Positions 44,176 through 52,227 of a stretch of 64,000 bases of DNA are shown piece after piece. The stretch is from an uncultured Atopobium sp. (GTDB lineage Bacteria > Actinomycetota > Coriobacteriia > Coriobacteriales > Atopobiaceae). The stretch is from NCBI GenBank assembly GCA_947090525.1, contig CAMUON010000001.1, positions 372,001-436,000 of the forward strand, in the 5' to 3' direction. The notes under the pieces were generated by a model. It did not search any database and had not been told where the DNA came from. It worked only from the letters and a program-made list of their open reading frames with translations. The translations under genes were made by a program, and so were the position numbers. The number at the start of each line of letters is the position of its first letter. Within the stretch, counting starts at the first letter, position 1.

Positions 44176-46515
44176 ATGACAAAAGTTGCTGAACCTTCTC
44201 TTCCTTTGTTTTCGAAAGGCGAGGGGGATGTGCCTTCGCAAAGCTTTGTCGATATGGCGCCAAGTGTGAGCGCCGCGGCCTCTGTAGCTGGGGGTACTTC
44301 GGCGGCTGCATCTGTAACAGCTGCGCCTCAGGCTGCAGCGCCTGTACCAGCGCCTGCTGCGCGTCCAGCGCGCCGTCGTGGCCGTCCACGGAAACATCCG
44401 CTCGTTGAGGCTGAAGCTACTGCTACGGCTGCTTCAACTCCTGCGCCTGCGTCAGCTTCTCATGCGAAACAAGCTTCGCAAAAAACGGGTGGCCAAGCCC
44501 TTGATGCATCACTTGATCATGAAACGTTGATTAAAGAAATCGAAGCAGGAACCTTGAGCTTAAGTGCAATGCCTAAGCGCCGTCGTGGTCGTCCGCGCAA
44601 AGCCGATGTAGAGGCGCGCGAAGCTGCTATCGCTGCAGCTCTTGAAGCCCAACGCCAATCTATGGCTGCGCATGAGGAGTCGCGCGCAACTTCCACGCCC
44701 GCACCTGTGTCTGCACCCGCAGCTCCTGCAGCTGTGCCCGCACCTGTGTCTGTGCCTGCAGCTCCTGCAGCTGTAGCTTCTGCTTCTGTATCCGAGTCAG
44801 CTTCTGTACCCGCTTTTTCATCCTCACTGTCTCAAAACGATGCCTCTTCTGAACAGCAAACATCTTTGGTTGCTCGTGAAAGTCAAGCACTTACGCGCTT
44901 CGATCGCAAAATTCCGCGTGCTGAACGTGCTGAACGTGCCGAACGCACTGAGCGCCTTGAGCGCACAGAGCATACCGAACGTGCTCAAAGAACGCCTGTT
45001 CAAGAGGTCCATGTATCTTTTTCTCACGATGCTCAAAAAGGGGAGTCTCAGCTTCTGACCACGCGTGCGCGTAGGCGTCACAATAGCGCGCAAAAAGCGC
45101 CCGCTGCTCCTTCCCGTGAGCAAGCTAATACGCATAAACAGCAAGAAGTTGCAAGCCAGCAGCGCTTTGTCAAGCAGCCAAGAAATCAGCGCCGCCGCAA
45201 GCAGGATCTCGCTCAAAATGCCGAGCCCACTCTTTCTCTCGAAGATTTGTCCTCGATGAAAGTTGCCGAGCTTCGTCTCAAGGCAGCTGAGCTCGGAGTT
45301 GAGTCTGCGCATGTGCGCAAGAAGGAGCTTGTGGAGGCTATTTACAAGGCGGCTGCTGCGTCTGAGGGCTTTTCCACTGTGTCCGGTGTTCTTGATATCC
45401 AACAAGAGGGGTATGCCTTCATTCGTACCGGCAATTATATGGGCGGCGATGATGATGCATTCGTGCATCAGCAGCTTATCCGCCAGTATCATCTGCGCCC
45501 GGGCGACTGGATCGAGGGTCGTGTGGCTCCCGGTCGATCAGGCAATAAGTTTCCTCCGCTGCACAAAATCACAAGTATCAATGGCCGTCTTCCTGAGGAG
45601 CTCAAAAACCGTCCACGTTTCCGTGATTTGACGCCTATTTTCCCAGATGAACGCCTTGTTCAAGAAAATGGTCAGCAATCTATCACCGGTCGCGCGATCG
45701 ATTTGGTAGCACCGATCGGCAAAGGGCAGCGTGGATTGATCGTGTCTCCTCCAAAGGCAGGAAAGACGACGATTCTCAAGAAAATTTGTCAATCTATCAC
45801 GGCAAATAATCCCGAAGTGCACCTGTTTTGCCTGCTTGTAGACGAGCGTCCCGAAGAGGTTACCGATATGCAGCGCTCCATCAAGGGCGTGGTTGTTGCC
45901 TCGACCTTTGATATGCCAGCAGAAAATCACACAGCAGTGTCGGAGCTTGTGATAGAGCATGCAAAACGCCTGGTAGAACTAGGCGAAGATGTTGTTGTGG
46001 TGCTCGATTCCATCACGCGCCTTGCCCGTGCGTACAACCTTGCGCAGCCGGCAAGCGGGCGTATTCTCTCGGGTGGTGTGGATTCTGCTGCGCTGTATCC
46101 CCCGAAGAAGTTCTTGGGTGCTGCGAGAAATATCGAGGGCGGAGGATCGCTCACTATTTTGGCGTCTGCGCTCATTGATACGGGATCCAAGATGGACGAG
46201 GTTATTTTTGAAGAGTTCAAGGGCACGGGCAATATGGAGCTTAAGCTTGATCGTGATCTTGCTGATCGTCGTATTTTCCCTGCTATCGATCCTGTTGCTT
46301 CGGGCACGCGTAATGAGGACTTGCTTATCGACAAGGAACTGCAGCCCTTTATCTGGGGACTTCGTCGTGTTCTTGCGAATATGAATAATACTGAGCGCGC
46401 AGCGTCTGCGCTGGTTAAAGGCTTAAAAGAGACGACGGACAATAGGGACTTTTTGATTCGCTCGGCGCGCAAAGCTCAAGCGATTGATTACGTCGATTCG
46501 CCTTCTAAACTCTAG
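44176..46515 (+). CDS. rho: Transcription termination factor Rho with AT-hook-bearing extension
   Basis: Hexameric RNA helicase ending transcription. The family core is about 420 residues; here 779, the extra part being an N-terminal extension (about 1-355) that is Ala/Pro/Ser/Gln/Arg-rich. It has two AT-hook-like cores, RRRGRPRK, near residues 67 and 137, and a repeated ERAERTERLERTEHTE tract. Core: Rho_N helix domain (VAELRLKAAELGVESAHVRK, about 367), RNA-binding cold-shock fold (VLDIQQEGYAFIRTGNY), Walker A SPPKAGKTTIL (about 527), and VVVLDSITRLARAYN plus SGGVDSAALYPPKKF. Long basic Rho extensions are known in actinobacteria; the AT hooks could add DNA or RNA binding (inference). Confidence 0.95.
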   Translation: MTKVAEPSLPLFSKGEGDVPSQSFVDMAPSVSAAASVAGGTSAAASVTAAPQAAAPVPAPAARPARRRGRPRKHPLVEAEATATAASTPAPASASHAKQASQKTGGQALDASLDHETLIKEIEAGTLSLSAMPKRRRGRPRKADVEAREAAIAAALEAQRQSMAAHEESRATSTPAPVSAPAAPAAVPAPVSVPAAPAAVASASVSESASVPAFSSSLSQNDASSEQQTSLVARESQALTRFDRKIPRAERAERAERTERLERTEHTERAQRTPVQEVHVSFSHDAQKGESQLLTTRARRRHNSAQKAPAAPSREQANTHKQQEVASQQRFVKQPRNQRRRKQDLAQNAEPTLSLEDLSSMKVAELRLKAAELGVESAHVRKKELVEAIYKAAAASEGFSTVSGVLDIQQEGYAFIRTGNYMGGDDDAFVHQQLIRQYHLRPGDWIEGRVAPGRSGNKFPPLHKITSINGRLPEELKNRPRFRDLTPIFPDERLVQENGQQSITGRAIDLVAPIGKGQRGLIVSPPKAGKTTILKKICQSITANNPEVHLFCLLVDERPEEVTDMQRSIKGVVVASTFDMPAENHTAVSELVIEHAKRLVELGEDVVVVLDSITRLARAYNLAQPASGRILSGGVDSAALYPPKKFLGAARNIEGGGSLTILASALIDTGSKMDEVIFEEFKGTGNMELKLDRDLADRRIFPAIDPVASGTRNEDLLIDKELQPFIWGLRRVLANMNNTERAASALVKGLKETTDNRDFLIRSARKAQAIDYVDSPSKL

Positions 46516-46529
46516 AATATTGGCCGCAC

Positions 46530-46685
46530 CTACGCGCGCGGAAGCTGAAAACCTTTCCCTATGTAAATTCTCTTACGCTCACTACCGGATGTTTTGTGGA
46601 TAGACCGAAGACATAACGGTCTACCACAAAACATCCTCCTCGTTCGCGTAAAAGTCCTACCAGGGTTTTCATCTCGCGCGCGTAG
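46530..46685. repeat. 156-bp imperfect palindrome downstream of rho
   Basis: Nested arms in order: CTACGCGCGCG / CGCGCGCGTAG (outer), GAAAACC / GGTTTTC, TTACGC / GCGTAA, and an inner 20-bp arm GGATGTTTTGTGG-A-TAGACCG / CGGTCTACCACAAAACATCC with one bulged base and loop AAGACATAA. The whole can fold as one long hairpin. No T run follows the inner stem, so it is not a standard terminator; a mobile palindrome or a structured RNA is possible. Confidence 0.75.
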
Positions 46686-46920
46686 CAGCAAGCCCGCGCG
46701 TGGGGAAACGGGTTTTAGCAGGAAAAGGCTTGCACGGGGCACTCACCAGCTTAAGCGCACATCCTGCGTGGGCATCTACCTGGGATTTCGGCTGACGTGC
46801 GCGTAGCAGCAAGCCCGCGCGTAAGGAAAGAGCTTAAACATGCAAAGGCTGGCGCAGATGCGTACCCAGCTTAAGCAAGCTCGTGCGCGCGCAAAAAGCC
46901 CCCGCGTGGGGGGCCTGGCT
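46675..46920 (+). repeat. Degenerate tandem repeat of about 122 bp
   Basis: CGCGTAGCAGCAAGCCCGCGCGT occurs near 46679 and again near 46800 (in parts: CGCGTAGCAGCAAGCCC). Both are followed by GGAAA, a variable stretch, AAAGGCTxGC and later CAGCTTAAGC. In each unit GCAAGCC can pair with GGCTTGC or GGCTGGC, so a stem-loop is kept. The stretch to 47044 continues with weaker echoes (AAAGCCTGGTAGCAGACG). No coding frame is credible. Confidence 0.6.
46893..46914 (-). terminator. Terminator for the minus-strand HD gene
   Basis: Read on the minus strand: GCCCCC, loop CACGC, GGGGGC, then five T (46897-46893). It lies 130 bases beyond the HD gene stop. Confidence 0.75.
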
Positions 46921-47044
46921 TAACATGAAAAATCTGGTGCAAACGCGCGCCCGCAGGCGATGAAAAGCCTGGTAGCAGACGTAAAGGAATTAGAAGTATT
47001 TTGTTGATGCAGGCGCGCCCCGGCTGAAGCTCACATGCAGGTAT

Positions 47045-47713
47045 TTAGAGTGCGTACGCCTGTTCTTTGAGCGCTTCTTCTGCATCCTCTGGATGAGCTT
47101 CAAGATAATCAGGATTTGCACTCAAAAATTCTGCGCGCGCGGGATCGGTCAACTTGCACGCTGCCAAAATCGCAGCTAGAGCGGTATCTATATCGTCGTG
47201 ATTGTACTCAGCGCCCAGCGTCATCTGCTCACGTCCGCATCCTGCCGCAAACTTTTTGTTCTTAAACTTTTTCTTCAAACTCTTAAATTCAAGATCCTGC
47301 GGAGAATGAGAGGGTCTCAGGCGCGCACAGGCATCAATGAGCCCGCTCGTTTCGTCGCACATAAATAGGACGCACTCCATCTTGTGCTCTGGTTTTGGCA
47401 AATCGGGATTGAAGTCACTATTGTGCGTCTGAATGGCATGAATCAAACGCTCGCTCGCGCCCGCTTCTCTAAGCAATCTACCAGCGCAAATGGTGTGATC
47501 CTGGTCTCCATCGCAAACTTCCCAGTCAAGGTCGTGGAGCAGCCCCACTTGTCCCCAAAATTCAACGTGCTCAGCATCAAAATGCTCCGCAAAAAAGCGC
47601 ATCAGCCGCTCGAGCGTTTGACCGTGGATGATATGAAATTCCTCTTGGTTGTAGCGCGTAAGGATCTCGAACGCCTGCTCACGTGTAAGGTTTGTCGTCA
47701 GTTCGTCGCTCAT
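47045..47713 (-). CDS. HD-domain metal-dependent phosphohydrolase
   Basis: 222 residues with an HD fold: HGQTLERLMRFFAEHF (first His, about residue 30), GLLHDLDWEV (HD pair about 58-59), HTICAGRLLREAG, and LIHAIQTHNSDF. The family cleaves phosphate esters of nucleotides or signalling molecules; this member's substrate is unknown. AAAGGAG stands before the ATG. C-terminal part is acidic and Ala-rich. Single-gene unit with its own promoter and terminator. Confidence 0.85.
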   Translation of the reverse strand: MSDELTTNLTREQAFEILTRYNQEEFHIIHGQTLERLMRFFAEHFDAEHVEFWGQVGLLHDLDWEVCDGDQDHTICAGRLLREAGASERLIHAIQTHNSDFNPDLPKPEHKMECVLFMCDETSGLIDACARLRPSHSPQDLEFKSLKKKFKNKKFAAGCGREQMTLGAEYNHDDIDTALAAILAACKLTDPARAEFLSANPDYLEAHPEDAEEALKEQAYAL

Positions 47714-47747
47714 AGCTGCTCCTTTATCGCATGTTTTGCTATCACAT

Positions 47748-47775
47748 ATCGTATAGTCTTAACAATTTGGGTCAA
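47748..47775 (-). promoter_or_regulatory. Promoter of the HD gene
   Basis: On the minus strand TTGACC (47775-47770), 16-base spacer, TACGAT (47753-47748), about 35 bases before the start codon. Confidence 0.5.
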
Positions 47776-47845
47776 GTCATAAAATTTGAAACATAGCTGC
47801 GCACGTATCTGCACGCAGGAGTGTTTGTCTCAAGAAAGCGCGCGA

Positions 47846-48958
47846 CTAGGTAATATCTCCACCGAGCTTTACGTATCCTTGAATGACGCGTGTTCTGCGC
47901 TTGCTACCAGGGGGGCACGTTTTGTCAAACAACGGCATGATTCCGCGGAAAATTAAATCGGTTTTTGCGCTCCTAAATTGTCCCCGGAAGCTGTGCTGCG
48001 CGTGCTCGAGGCGCGCTTCCAATTCCTCCAAAAGCGCACTTCTATTGGCATATTCCCAAAAGTATACGCCAAAGTCGCAGTTCGGGTGATCCCAAGGGCG
48101 ATCGTCTGGGCCGGCATAGTGAATGACGCCCGGATTTTTGCGCGCTTCTTCATACTTCTGGCGAATTTCGAGCGGGGCCTGCGCGATGATATGATCCCTT
48201 CTCAGCCCCTTCCAGTCCATCAGCGTGTTCCAGCGCATAGGCAAGCGCACATAGGACCCATCGGCGAGCATATTGAGAATGTCCTGGTCAAGCCAGCGCC
48301 AAGTGCGTACGCAGGAAAGTTTTAGCATGTCTTCGATAGTAAAAATATGGCGGAATGCTTCGAGATTCATCAAAAGCACGCCCGCTTGGAAATAGCTATA
48401 TGGATCGGAGAGGTTCAAATCCTGCAAAAGATAGGGGCCAACGGTGTTATCGTAGCCTTCAAGCTGGCCAATTGTATCGGCGTCGGGCGTAGCCGCGAGA
48501 AGATAGCCGTCAACTGCTGTGTCGAAAAGCTTCGACAAATCATCGAGCACAACAAGATCGCTGTCCAAATAAATTGCCTTTTTGCATTCGGGCAGGATCC
48601 AGGGGGCTAATAAGCGGAAATAGGTTTCGGGGCGAAAATGTCCGTGGTAGGGAAGAACGACCCCCGCAAGCGCGCTCGTAACATCCAAAAAGCCCAGGTG
48701 AACCTGGGGATGACGTGTGTTTTCTACAATTTGATTGATTGTTTGCTGCTTGATATCGCGCGTGAGCACAATAATGTCGAAATGCCTATCACTCGTAATG
48801 TTTTCAACAATCGAGCGCACAGCGACAGCCATGTAAGGGGCGAAAAATTCGTTGCTTGCCAGCAGAATGACCACATCGGAAAAATCCATGCCCAGCCCGC
48901 GCGCGTCTTGCGCAAGGCGCGTGGTAGTCGTAACTCCTGTGGGGGATGGTGTCGTCAT
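47846..48958 (-). CDS. Glycosyltransferase family 8 protein
   Basis: GT8 retaining sugar transferase (galactosyl- or glucosyltransferase type) for surface glycans. VVILLASNEFFAPYMAVAVRS starts the nucleotide-sugar fold (about 29-49), the metal-binding DxD is in AIYLDSDLVVLDDLSKLF (about 125-142), FQAGVLLMNLEAFR and WLDQDILN follow, and VIHYAGPDDRPWDHP (about 300-315) is the C-terminal metal/phosphate His block. The ATG at 48958 is chosen for AAGGAGA upstream; an in-frame ATG 42 bases earlier lacks a site. Acceptor unknown. Confidence 0.9.
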   Translation of the reverse strand: MTTPSPTGVTTTTRLAQDARGLGMDFSDVVILLASNEFFAPYMAVAVRSIVENITSDRHFDIIVLTRDIKQQTINQIVENTRHPQVHLGFLDVTSALAGVVLPYHGHFRPETYFRLLAPWILPECKKAIYLDSDLVVLDDLSKLFDTAVDGYLLAATPDADTIGQLEGYDNTVGPYLLQDLNLSDPYSYFQAGVLLMNLEAFRHIFTIEDMLKLSCVRTWRWLDQDILNMLADGSYVRLPMRWNTLMDWKGLRRDHIIAQAPLEIRQKYEEARKNPGVIHYAGPDDRPWDHPNCDFGVYFWEYANRSALLEELEARLEHAQHSFRGQFRSAKTDLIFRGIMPLFDKTCPPGSKRRTRVIQGYVKLGGDIT

Positions 48959-49025
48959 GAGTGTCTCCTTATGAGCTTGGACGTACGCCCGCGCTCTCAT
49001 GTGTTTTGGGTTTAAGCTTACGCTG

Positions 49026-49133
49026 AACCTTAAACGTTAACCTTAAAGCTAATGTTTACGTTAACTTTAATGTTTACCTTGATGTTAACGTTAAGGTTAA
49101 CGTTAACATTAACGCTAACGCTAACGTTAAAGT
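49026..49133. repeat. Low-complexity GTTAACG/CCTTAAA array
   Basis: About 108 bases of degenerate 6- and 7-mers: AACGTTAACCTTAAAG, GTTTACGTTAACTTTAATG, GTTAACGTTAAGGTTAACG. Many units are self-complementary (GTTAAC, AACGTT). It lies between maf and the GT8 gene, that is, in the leader of the GT8 gene, as the array at 5908 lies in the leader of murC. Confidence 0.8.
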
Positions 49134-49206
49134 GAAGCTTAGTTCACGCTTTTGTTCTGGCACTATTGTATCAAAGCGCCTGCGCGTATGCCGCGCCCGC
49201 ACGCGT

Positions 49207-49956
49207 CTATTTTGGGCAATTTCCCTCTTGCCAAAGCTTACGTATTGCGCGCACCGTGTGCGCGAGAGGAAGTCCCACAACGTTTTCATAATTGCCCGAA
49301 ATTTTTTCAACAAAAAGCGCGGCCCCGCCTTGAATCCCGTAGGCGCCCGCCTTGTCCATGGGGTCTTTGCTTAGCACATAGGCTTCTATTTCTTGCGCTG
49401 AGAGGGGATAGAACCACACATCGGTTGTCTCGATGAGGCTGCGTGAAATGCCCTGGTAGCGCATGTATACAGCGGTAGAGACATGGTGCTTCGCATCCGA
49501 AAGGAGCGATAGCTTGCGCTTCGCATCTGCCGCATCTTTGGGCTTTCCGAGCACCTGGCCCGCTTCTGTCCACACGATGGTGTCGGCAGCTAGGAAGAAA
49601 TTCTTGTCCGGATTTGAAGAAAGCTGCGCGCGCAGAGCTGTTTCGGTTTCTGTTTGTTCGTTTGCTGCCAAGAGGGCGGAAAAATGGTCGTACACATAGA
49701 GAAGCTTTTCGCGAGCCAGGCGTTCTACCAGTGCTTTTGGCGACTCCTGCACATGCTTCGTCTCGTTTATATGAGATGGAATGCAGTAGGTCGAAATACC
49801 CGCGCGCAGAAGCAGCTCCTTTCGCCTCGGTGACTGCGATGCGAGAACGATGAGAGAGGGTAGCTCGGTTTGAGATGGGGGAAGGGTATTGATTGTGGTT
49901 GCTTGAGGTATTTGAGGTGCTTGAGCTGCTTGAGCTGCTTGAGTTTCTGGGTTCAT
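49207..49956 (-). CDS. maf: Maf family nucleotide pyrophosphatase
   Basis: House-cleaning NTP pyrophosphatase also linked to septum inhibition. Core: LIVLASQSPRRKELLLRAGI (about 34-53, with the SPRR triad), AADTIVWTEAGQVLGKPKDAADA in parts (LAADTIVW, VLGKPKDAADA, about 120-140), DKAGAYGIQGGAALFVEKI (about 200-218) and NYENVVGLPL. The first 33 residues are a Gln/Ala-rich lead encoded by 9-bp repeats. Start is uncertain between ATG 49956 and a GTG four codons earlier; the longer N-terminus is probably dispensable. Confidence 0.93.
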   Translation of the reverse strand: MNPETQAAQAAQAPQIPQATTINTLPPSQTELPSLIVLASQSPRRKELLLRAGISTYCIPSHINETKHVQESPKALVERLAREKLLYVYDHFSALLAANEQTETETALRAQLSSNPDKNFFLAADTIVWTEAGQVLGKPKDAADAKRKLSLLSDAKHHVSTAVYMRYQGISRSLIETTDVWFYPLSAQEIEAYVLSKDPMDKAGAYGIQGGAALFVEKISGNYENVVGLPLAHTVRAIRKLWQEGNCPK

Positions 49957-50318
49957 AACTTTACTCACTTTCAGATAAGCATGTCTGCTTGTACGTTGAA
50001 GCTGCGTTGTTCGGGCCGCTCATTCCGACTGCCGCACATGGGTGTTGGCTCATGCCGTTGCCCAGCACACGCCCGGCCACACGCCCGGCCACACTGCCCA
50101 CGCATTCTTAGTTTTTTCTCTTGAATTTTTTATCAAATATCGTAGTATTATTGAGTATATATCATATGTTATCGGGCAAACGGTAAACGCAGACTAAACA
50201 AACCACGCCGCCTGCCGCCGTCGCAGCGCTTCGCCGCTGCGACCAGCATTTATGTACTGCACTAAGCGGCTTTGAGCTTTTGTTTATATGCGCTTTACTA
50301 TCTTGGAAGGGTGCAAGG
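49957..50318. other. Divergent spacer between maf and the 50319 gene, with a hairpin
   Basis: About 360 bases. A perfect 9-bp hairpin, GTCGCAGCG / CGCTGCGAC with loop CTTCGC, is at 50220-50243, without a T run. An AT-rich stretch around 50115-50175 probably contains promoters for both directions, not assignable. No gene is supported. Confidence 0.45.
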
Positions 50319-51941
50319 ATGAAAGGCTCAATAAGCTCGCATGCAGTTGTTTGTGGTCTTGTGTGCGCTAGCACAGTTGTATTTCCTCCCTTGGCGTGTG
50401 CACAGGCGCCCGCGCAAGGCAATCCCTCCCTTCTTTTGAGCGAAGCATACATGAATTTTGGCCTGGGCTTTTTGGCCGGCGTTGGCATAAGTGGCCTTAT
50501 TACAACCATTGGTATCATGATTTACGCGCATAGGCTCGAAGTGCGTGCGGCGGAAGATATCGAGTTCGAGACCTGCGTATTTACGCCCTCGCGCGCGACT
50601 TCGGCTGCGTCTGCGGATGTTTCTACAAATGGATATGCGTCCGCGCCTACGTCTAAAAATGCGTTCGTAGCTGCGACTAGCCCCGCGGCTACGACTAGCT
50701 CCGCGGCTGCATCTGCATCTACATCTACTCCCGCATCGGCTCCAGCGCCCTCAGGGCCAGAGTCTTGCGGTGTTCTTTCACAGGCGTCTTCTTCCGCCAA
50801 TTCTCTACGCGCGCGCCTTTCTCAGATTCCCCAGGTAGATGCCCCAATAGCTTCGCACCCAGATACGCCAAAAGCTTCGCAAAAAGCTTCACAAAAATCA
50901 GAGCAACAAGCTTCGCAAAAAGCTTCACATCTCACCAATAGTCTTGAGGATTTTGCCGAGCATTATGCGCAGCATGAGAGTTTCAAAGAGCGCATGATGA
51001 CGCGCGCGCAAGGTGTGAGAGAGATCCTTTCGAGTCGTTTGTCGAAAAATCGATATAGCGATATTCCGGTTATCGAGCGCGCAGATGGTTCCGTAGGCGA
51101 TGTGGGCGAGACCTGGTGGAGCGCTTGCGTCGACGAAGAATTGCAAAAAACTGGCAAACTAGCAGGATCGCAAGTGGCTCAAGTTACGGGGAGTGTGTCT
51201 GCTGTCGCAGCCTCCGCACCCGCGCCTGCAGCTTCAGTGCCCGCACCCGCGCCTCAAGCACTCGCGTCCGCGCCTGCAGCTGCCGCTCCAGCTTCTAAAA
51301 AACCTGCAGCGTATCCTCAGCTTTCGCAGGGTCAACGCATTGCGCGATCAATTGCCGAGGTAGACGAGGGTATATATCCCATGCGTCGTGAGGTTGAGGA
51401 TCTTGAGAAGAAGGATCTCTTCGAGGAAGCGCTTCGTGCGATGGGCGATGCTATGCCCGCTGATCAGGCAAAAGCTCCTATTTTTGCTGATTCCATAGGT
51501 GGAAGTTCAACTATCGATGAGGTTGACGATATCGAGGCTGCAACTGCGTTTATACCCTTTAAGGTGCCGCCCGCGCATCCAGAGATTCATGACACGAAGA
51601 GCTACATCGATTACCTGGTAGAAGACGAGTTTAGGCGGAGCAAGCAGCAAAAGCATCGCGCTCACACGCGCTCGAATGCGCCTGCGCCCCATGCTCCTAT
51701 GCTTCGCGTGATTGAGGGCGGTAGCCAAGCGCTGCCTAAATTAGCTACTGGCGTCTGGAGTATGAGTGCATCTAATGGTCGGAAAAACCCGAGCTCAGAT
51801 GTGCGGTCTCATACGCCTAAACATATGAGGCTAGAAAGCGAGAATGCGCCAGCCTCTGCGTCCTCGCTCATGCCCGCAGCTTCGCGTACAGTCTCTCACG
51901 CGCCCAAGCATTTTACTCTTTCTCCTGTCAAGGAAGCGTAA
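50319..51941 (+). CDS. Membrane-anchored Ala/Ser/Pro-rich protein of unknown function
   Basis: 540 residues. The first 30 look like a signal sequence (AVVCGLVCASTVVFPPLACA), then a membrane helix follows at about 48-70 (FGLGFLAGVGISGLITTIGIMIYAH), after which the protein is hydrophilic: Ala/Ser/Thr/Pro-rich tracts, a short repeat SQKASQKSEQQASQKAS near 185-205, a more ordered segment with HYAQHESFKERMMTRAQGV and ETWWSACVDEELQKTGK, another Ala/Pro run, and a block VEDLEKKDLFEEALRAMGD. CAAGG is just before ATG 50319. I recognise no family; topology suggests the long part is cytoplasmic, or outside if the first segment is cleaved. Confidence 0.7.
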   Translation: MKGSISSHAVVCGLVCASTVVFPPLACAQAPAQGNPSLLLSEAYMNFGLGFLAGVGISGLITTIGIMIYAHRLEVRAAEDIEFETCVFTPSRATSAASADVSTNGYASAPTSKNAFVAATSPAATTSSAAASASTSTPASAPAPSGPESCGVLSQASSSANSLRARLSQIPQVDAPIASHPDTPKASQKASQKSEQQASQKASHLTNSLEDFAEHYAQHESFKERMMTRAQGVREILSSRLSKNRYSDIPVIERADGSVGDVGETWWSACVDEELQKTGKLAGSQVAQVTGSVSAVAASAPAPAASVPAPAPQALASAPAAAAPASKKPAAYPQLSQGQRIARSIAEVDEGIYPMRREVEDLEKKDLFEEALRAMGDAMPADQAKAPIFADSIGGSSTIDEVDDIEAATAFIPFKVPPAHPEIHDTKSYIDYLVEDEFRRSKQQKHRAHTRSNAPAPHAPMLRVIEGGSQALPKLATGVWSMSASNGRKNPSSDVRSHTPKHMRLESENAPASASSLMPAASRTVSHAPKHFTLSPVKEA

Positions 51942-52008
51942 ATCCTGCGCCTTAAGTAATTGGCATACAATCCGCACCTTCTGCGCAGGAATATATATTG
52001 TATGCAAT

Positions 52009-52053
52009 AGAGGGTTTATGTATGACGTTCGTATAATCGTACATAAGCCCTCT
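52009..52053. repeat. Inverted repeat in the leader of the BspA-like gene
   Basis: AGAGGG-T-TTATGTA-TGA-CG faces CG-TACATAA-G-CCCTCT across a short AT loop. No T run. It may be an operator or the end signal of the 50319 gene. Confidence 0.45.
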
Positions 52054-52227
52054 AATCATCTCTATACCTATGTGATAGCTGGCAACACCCAATATACCAA
52101 GAGCTATAGCCCTATACCAACGTAAAACTTTCTAGACTTATCGGCAAACTTATGTGATACTTAAAATACTGTACACAATATACAACCACCATCATATCGT
52201 GGCGCGCTGTAACTGATAGGAGTAGGT

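Noticed and set aside
46594..46806. 70-codon frames on either strand in the region behind rho
   Set aside because: They arise in the palindrome and tandem repeats; no start signal or protein character.
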